Under the pieces are notes generated by a model that was not told the origin of the DNA, did no database searches, and was given only the letters and a program-made list of their open reading frames with translations. Source: Microbacterium sp. (lineage in GTDB: Bacteria; Actinomycetota; Actinomycetes; Actinomycetales; Microbacteriaceae). Taken from it: a stretch of 14,599 bases of DNA. Positions 12,811 through 14,599 of the stretch are shown one piece after another. The position numbers and the translations under genes are program-made. The stretch is from contig JAJUIM010000020.1 in assembly GCA_029267645.1 (NCBI GenBank), forward strand, positions 1 through 14,599, written 5' to 3'. How positions within the stretch are numbered: the stretch's first letter is position 1; every line of letters starts with the position of its first letter.

Positions 12811-13732
12811 TCCGCCCCTGGCGCACGAGGTCGATGACGAGCAGGATGCACGCGACCCAGATGAGCGCGAAACCGGCCCATCGCTCGGGCGGCATGTGCT
12901 CGTGCATGAGGAAGGCGCCGACGAGGAACTGCAGGATCGGCGCCGTGAACTGCAGCATGCCGACGGTCGCGAGCGAGACGCGGCTCGACGCGGCGGCGAA
13001 CAGCAGCAGCGGCACGGCCGTCGCGGCGCCCGCGAGGATCATGAGCGTCGTGTGCAGCGGGCCGTTCTGCCCGAAGGTGATGCCGGTCGTGACGCCGACG
13101 ATGATGACCTGCACGATCGCGATGGGCGTGAGCCAGAGCGTCTCGAGCGTGAGGCCCGTGACGGCGTCGACGCGGCCTGCGAGGTGCATCTTCTTGACGA
13201 GGCCGTAGAGCGCGAACGACGCAGAGAGCGTGAGCGCGAGCCACGGCACGGATCCGTAGAACACGACGATCACGATGACCGCGATCGCCGCGACTCCGAC
13301 GGCAGCCCACTGCAGCGGCCGCACGCGCTCGTGCAGCACGAGCACCGCGAGCACGATCGTCGCGAGCGGGTTGATGAAGTACCCGAGGCTCGCCTCGAGC
13401 ACCTGCCCCGTCGTCGCCGCGATGAGGTACACCTGCCAGTTGACGTAGATGAGCACGCCCGCGACGACGCTCCACAGCGCGAGGCGCGGCACGCGCAGGA
13501 TCGCGGCGAAGCGGCGCCAGGCGCGCGTGACGGTGAGCAGGAGCGCGCAGAACACGAGCGACAGCAGCACGCGCCACGAGAGGATCTCCCATGGGCCGCT
13601 CGGCGCGAGCAGCACGAAGTAGATGGGCAGCACGCCCCACAGCAGGTAGGCGCCGAAGCCGTAGGCGACGCCCGCGCCCGAGCCTCGCGACGGCGGGTTG
13701 GGGGTGGCCGGCGCGGCGGACTCGATGCTCAC
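12788..13732 (-). CDS. rarD: EamA/DMT-family transporter RarD
   Basis: A 314-residue inner-membrane protein with ten predicted helices in two EamA halves. It belongs to the RarD branch named from an E. coli chloramphenicol-sensitivity gene; its physiological substrate is not established. Recognisable RarD blocks are GAYLLWGVLPIYF near the start, SWRVLLSL, VNWQVYLIAA, LEASLGYFINPL, SFALYGLVKK and QFTAPILQFLVGAFL. The start is GTG at 13732, sharing GTGA with the stop of the upstream channel gene (13729-13732), so the two form an operon. The 3' end overlaps the convergent membrane-protein gene by 23 bases (12788-12810), leaving no room for a terminator outside the coding sequences. Confidence 0.93.
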   Translation of the reverse strand: MSIESAAPATPNPPSRGSGAGVAYGFGAYLLWGVLPIYFVLLAPSGPWEILSWRVLLSLVFCALLLTVTRAWRRFAAILRVPRLALWSVVAGVLIYVNWQVYLIAATTGQVLEASLGYFINPLATIVLAVLVLHERVRPLQWAAVGVAAIAVIVIVVFYGSVPWLALTLSASFALYGLVKKMHLAGRVDAVTGLTLETLWLTPIAIVQVIIVGVTTGITFGQNGPLHTTLMILAGAATAVPLLLFAAASSRVSLATVGMLQFTAPILQFLVGAFLMHEHMPPERWAGFALIWVACILLVIDLVRQGRISRRSRA

Positions 13733-14598
13733 TCGGCGATACTATGCCCGTCGATCTCGCGGTCGAGCTCGAAGCGGGTGCGCGAGAGGTCCTGCGGGCG
13801 CTGCGTCGCGATGAACGCCATGAGCTGCTCGCGGACGTCGCAGCGCAGGGTCCAGAGCTGGTCGCCGTCGGCCGCCGTCATGGTGGCGCGCAGCTGCGCG
13901 ACCCCGCCCGTCGCGTCGGAGACGATGAGGCCCCAGCTGCGGCGATCCCACTCGGGGGAGGCGTCGAGGATGCGCTCGAGCTCGGCGCGCACAGCCGGCA
14001 CGTCGACCGTGTAGTCGGCCTCGAGGAACACCGTGCCCGTGAGCTCGGTCTGGTTGCGGGTCCAGTTCGTGTACGGCGTGGTCGTGAAGTAGGTCGACGG
14101 CAGCACGTGGCGCCGGTCGTCCCAGATCTGCACGACGACGTAGGTGAGCGTGATCTCCTCGATCGTGCCGAACTGGCCGTCGACCTCGACCGTGTCGCCC
14201 ACCTTGAGCGCGTTCGAGAAGGTGAGCTGGATGCCGGCGACGAGGTTGCCGAGCGTCGACTGCGCCGCGAGACCGGCGACGATCGACGCGACGCCCGCGG
14301 AGGCGAACAGCGACGCCCCGAACGTCTCGGCGCCGTCGATCGTGAGGAGCATGGCGGCGACCGTGAGCACCGACACAAGCGCGATGACGAGGCGGCGGAT
14401 CATGCGGATCTGCGTGCGGCGCCGGCGCATGACGAAGTCGTCGCCGCTCGAGCGCTCCTGCTTGCGCATGGCGCCGTCGAGCAGGAAGATCAGCACCTTC
14501 GCGATGATCCAGCCGACGACGCCGATGATCGCGAGCGTGAGCACGTAGTCGATCGCGCCGCGCAGCTCGGCGAAGTCGTCGGGGAAGAACAGCAGGAC
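13729..14598 (-). CDS. MscS-family mechanosensitive ion channel, 5' end outside window
   Basis: A small-conductance mechanosensitive channel homologue that would release solutes under hypo-osmotic stress. The visible part is 289 residues. Hydrophobic helices near the edge (LTLAIIGVVGWIIAKVLIFL) and RRLVIALVSVLTVAAMLLT precede the pore-lining helix region with AGVASIVAGLAAQSTLGNLV. The MscS beta domain follows: NALKVGDTVEVDGQFGTIEEITLTYVV, then HVLPSTYFTTTPYTNW. The C-terminal cytoplasmic part ends at EIDGHSIAE. An in-frame GTG occurs at 14544, but the frame stays open to the window edge (DDFAELRGAIDY is read before it), so the gene most likely starts outside. It is upstream of rarD with a GTGA overlap. 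Confidence 0.92.
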   Translation of the reverse strand, partial: VLLFFPDDFAELRGAIDYVLTLAIIGVVGWIIAKVLIFLLDGAMRKQERSSGDDFVMRRRRTQIRMIRRLVIALVSVLTVAAMLLTIDGAETFGASLFASAGVASIVAGLAAQSTLGNLVAGIQLTFSNALKVGDTVEVDGQFGTIEEITLTYVVVQIWDDRRHVLPSTYFTTTPYTNWTRNQTELTGTVFLEADYTVDVPAVRAELERILDASPEWDRRSWGLIVSDATGGVAQLRATMTAADGDQLWTLRCDVREQLMAFIATQRPQDLSRTRFELDREIDGHSIAE

Positions 14599-14599
14599 C

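Noticed and set aside
14542..14544. GTG as the start of the mscS-family gene
   Set aside because: The frame remains open to the window edge and this GTG lacks a ribosome site; a start outside the window is more likely.
1..14599. CRISPR array, tRNA genes, insertion sequence or phage genes
   Set aside because: No repeat-spacer pattern, cloverleaf with CCA end, transposase or integrase motif was found on either strand. The repeats present are isolated inverted repeats.

Overview
The window is very G+C-rich DNA from an actinobacterium. It is densely packed with 4-base stop/start overlaps and has TAnnnT boxes directly ahead of start codons. The gene set and the similarity of the pantothenate kinase to the mycobacterial CoaA type point to a Microbacteriaceae-like high-GC Gram-positive. 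That placement is inference from gene content, because no rRNA is present.

Layout. (1) 2-919 (+): coaA, type I pantothenate kinase, with its 5' end outside the window. (2) 927-2728 (-): an operon of an enolase-superfamily L-talarate/galactarate dehydratase and a FadR-type GntR regulator, overlapping by ATGA. (3) 2729-3009: a divergent control region with an inverted repeat, three spaced direct repeats and a near-perfect 16-bp palindrome. (4) 3010-6052 (+): tctC-tctB-tctA, a complete tripartite tricarboxylate-type (TTT) uptake system. Parts 2-4 read as one self-contained aldarate (galactarate/talarate) uptake and first-step catabolism module with its own repressor. (5) 6150-8003 (+): glmS. (6) 8160-12810 (+): acpS-alr-tsaE-tsaB-rimI-tsaD and a small membrane protein, nearly all overlapping or within 25 bp. 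This joins cell-envelope/cofactor housekeeping with the t6A tRNA-modification genes. (7) 12788-14598 (-): mscS-family channel (5' end outside the window) and rarD, overlapping by GTGA. RarD overlaps the convergent membrane-protein gene by 23 bp.

No tRNA, rRNA, CRISPR array, transposase, integrase or phage gene was seen, and the protein families are all known. The less expected signals are in the DNA. GGATCC is strongly over-represented (about 35 copies by eye, in all reading frames). A 15+15-bp perfect inverted repeat lies between glmS and acpS. A nested, mutually exclusive repeat set sits inside tsaB. Three genes look leaderless, and a possible 7-codon leader ORF is coupled to acpS.
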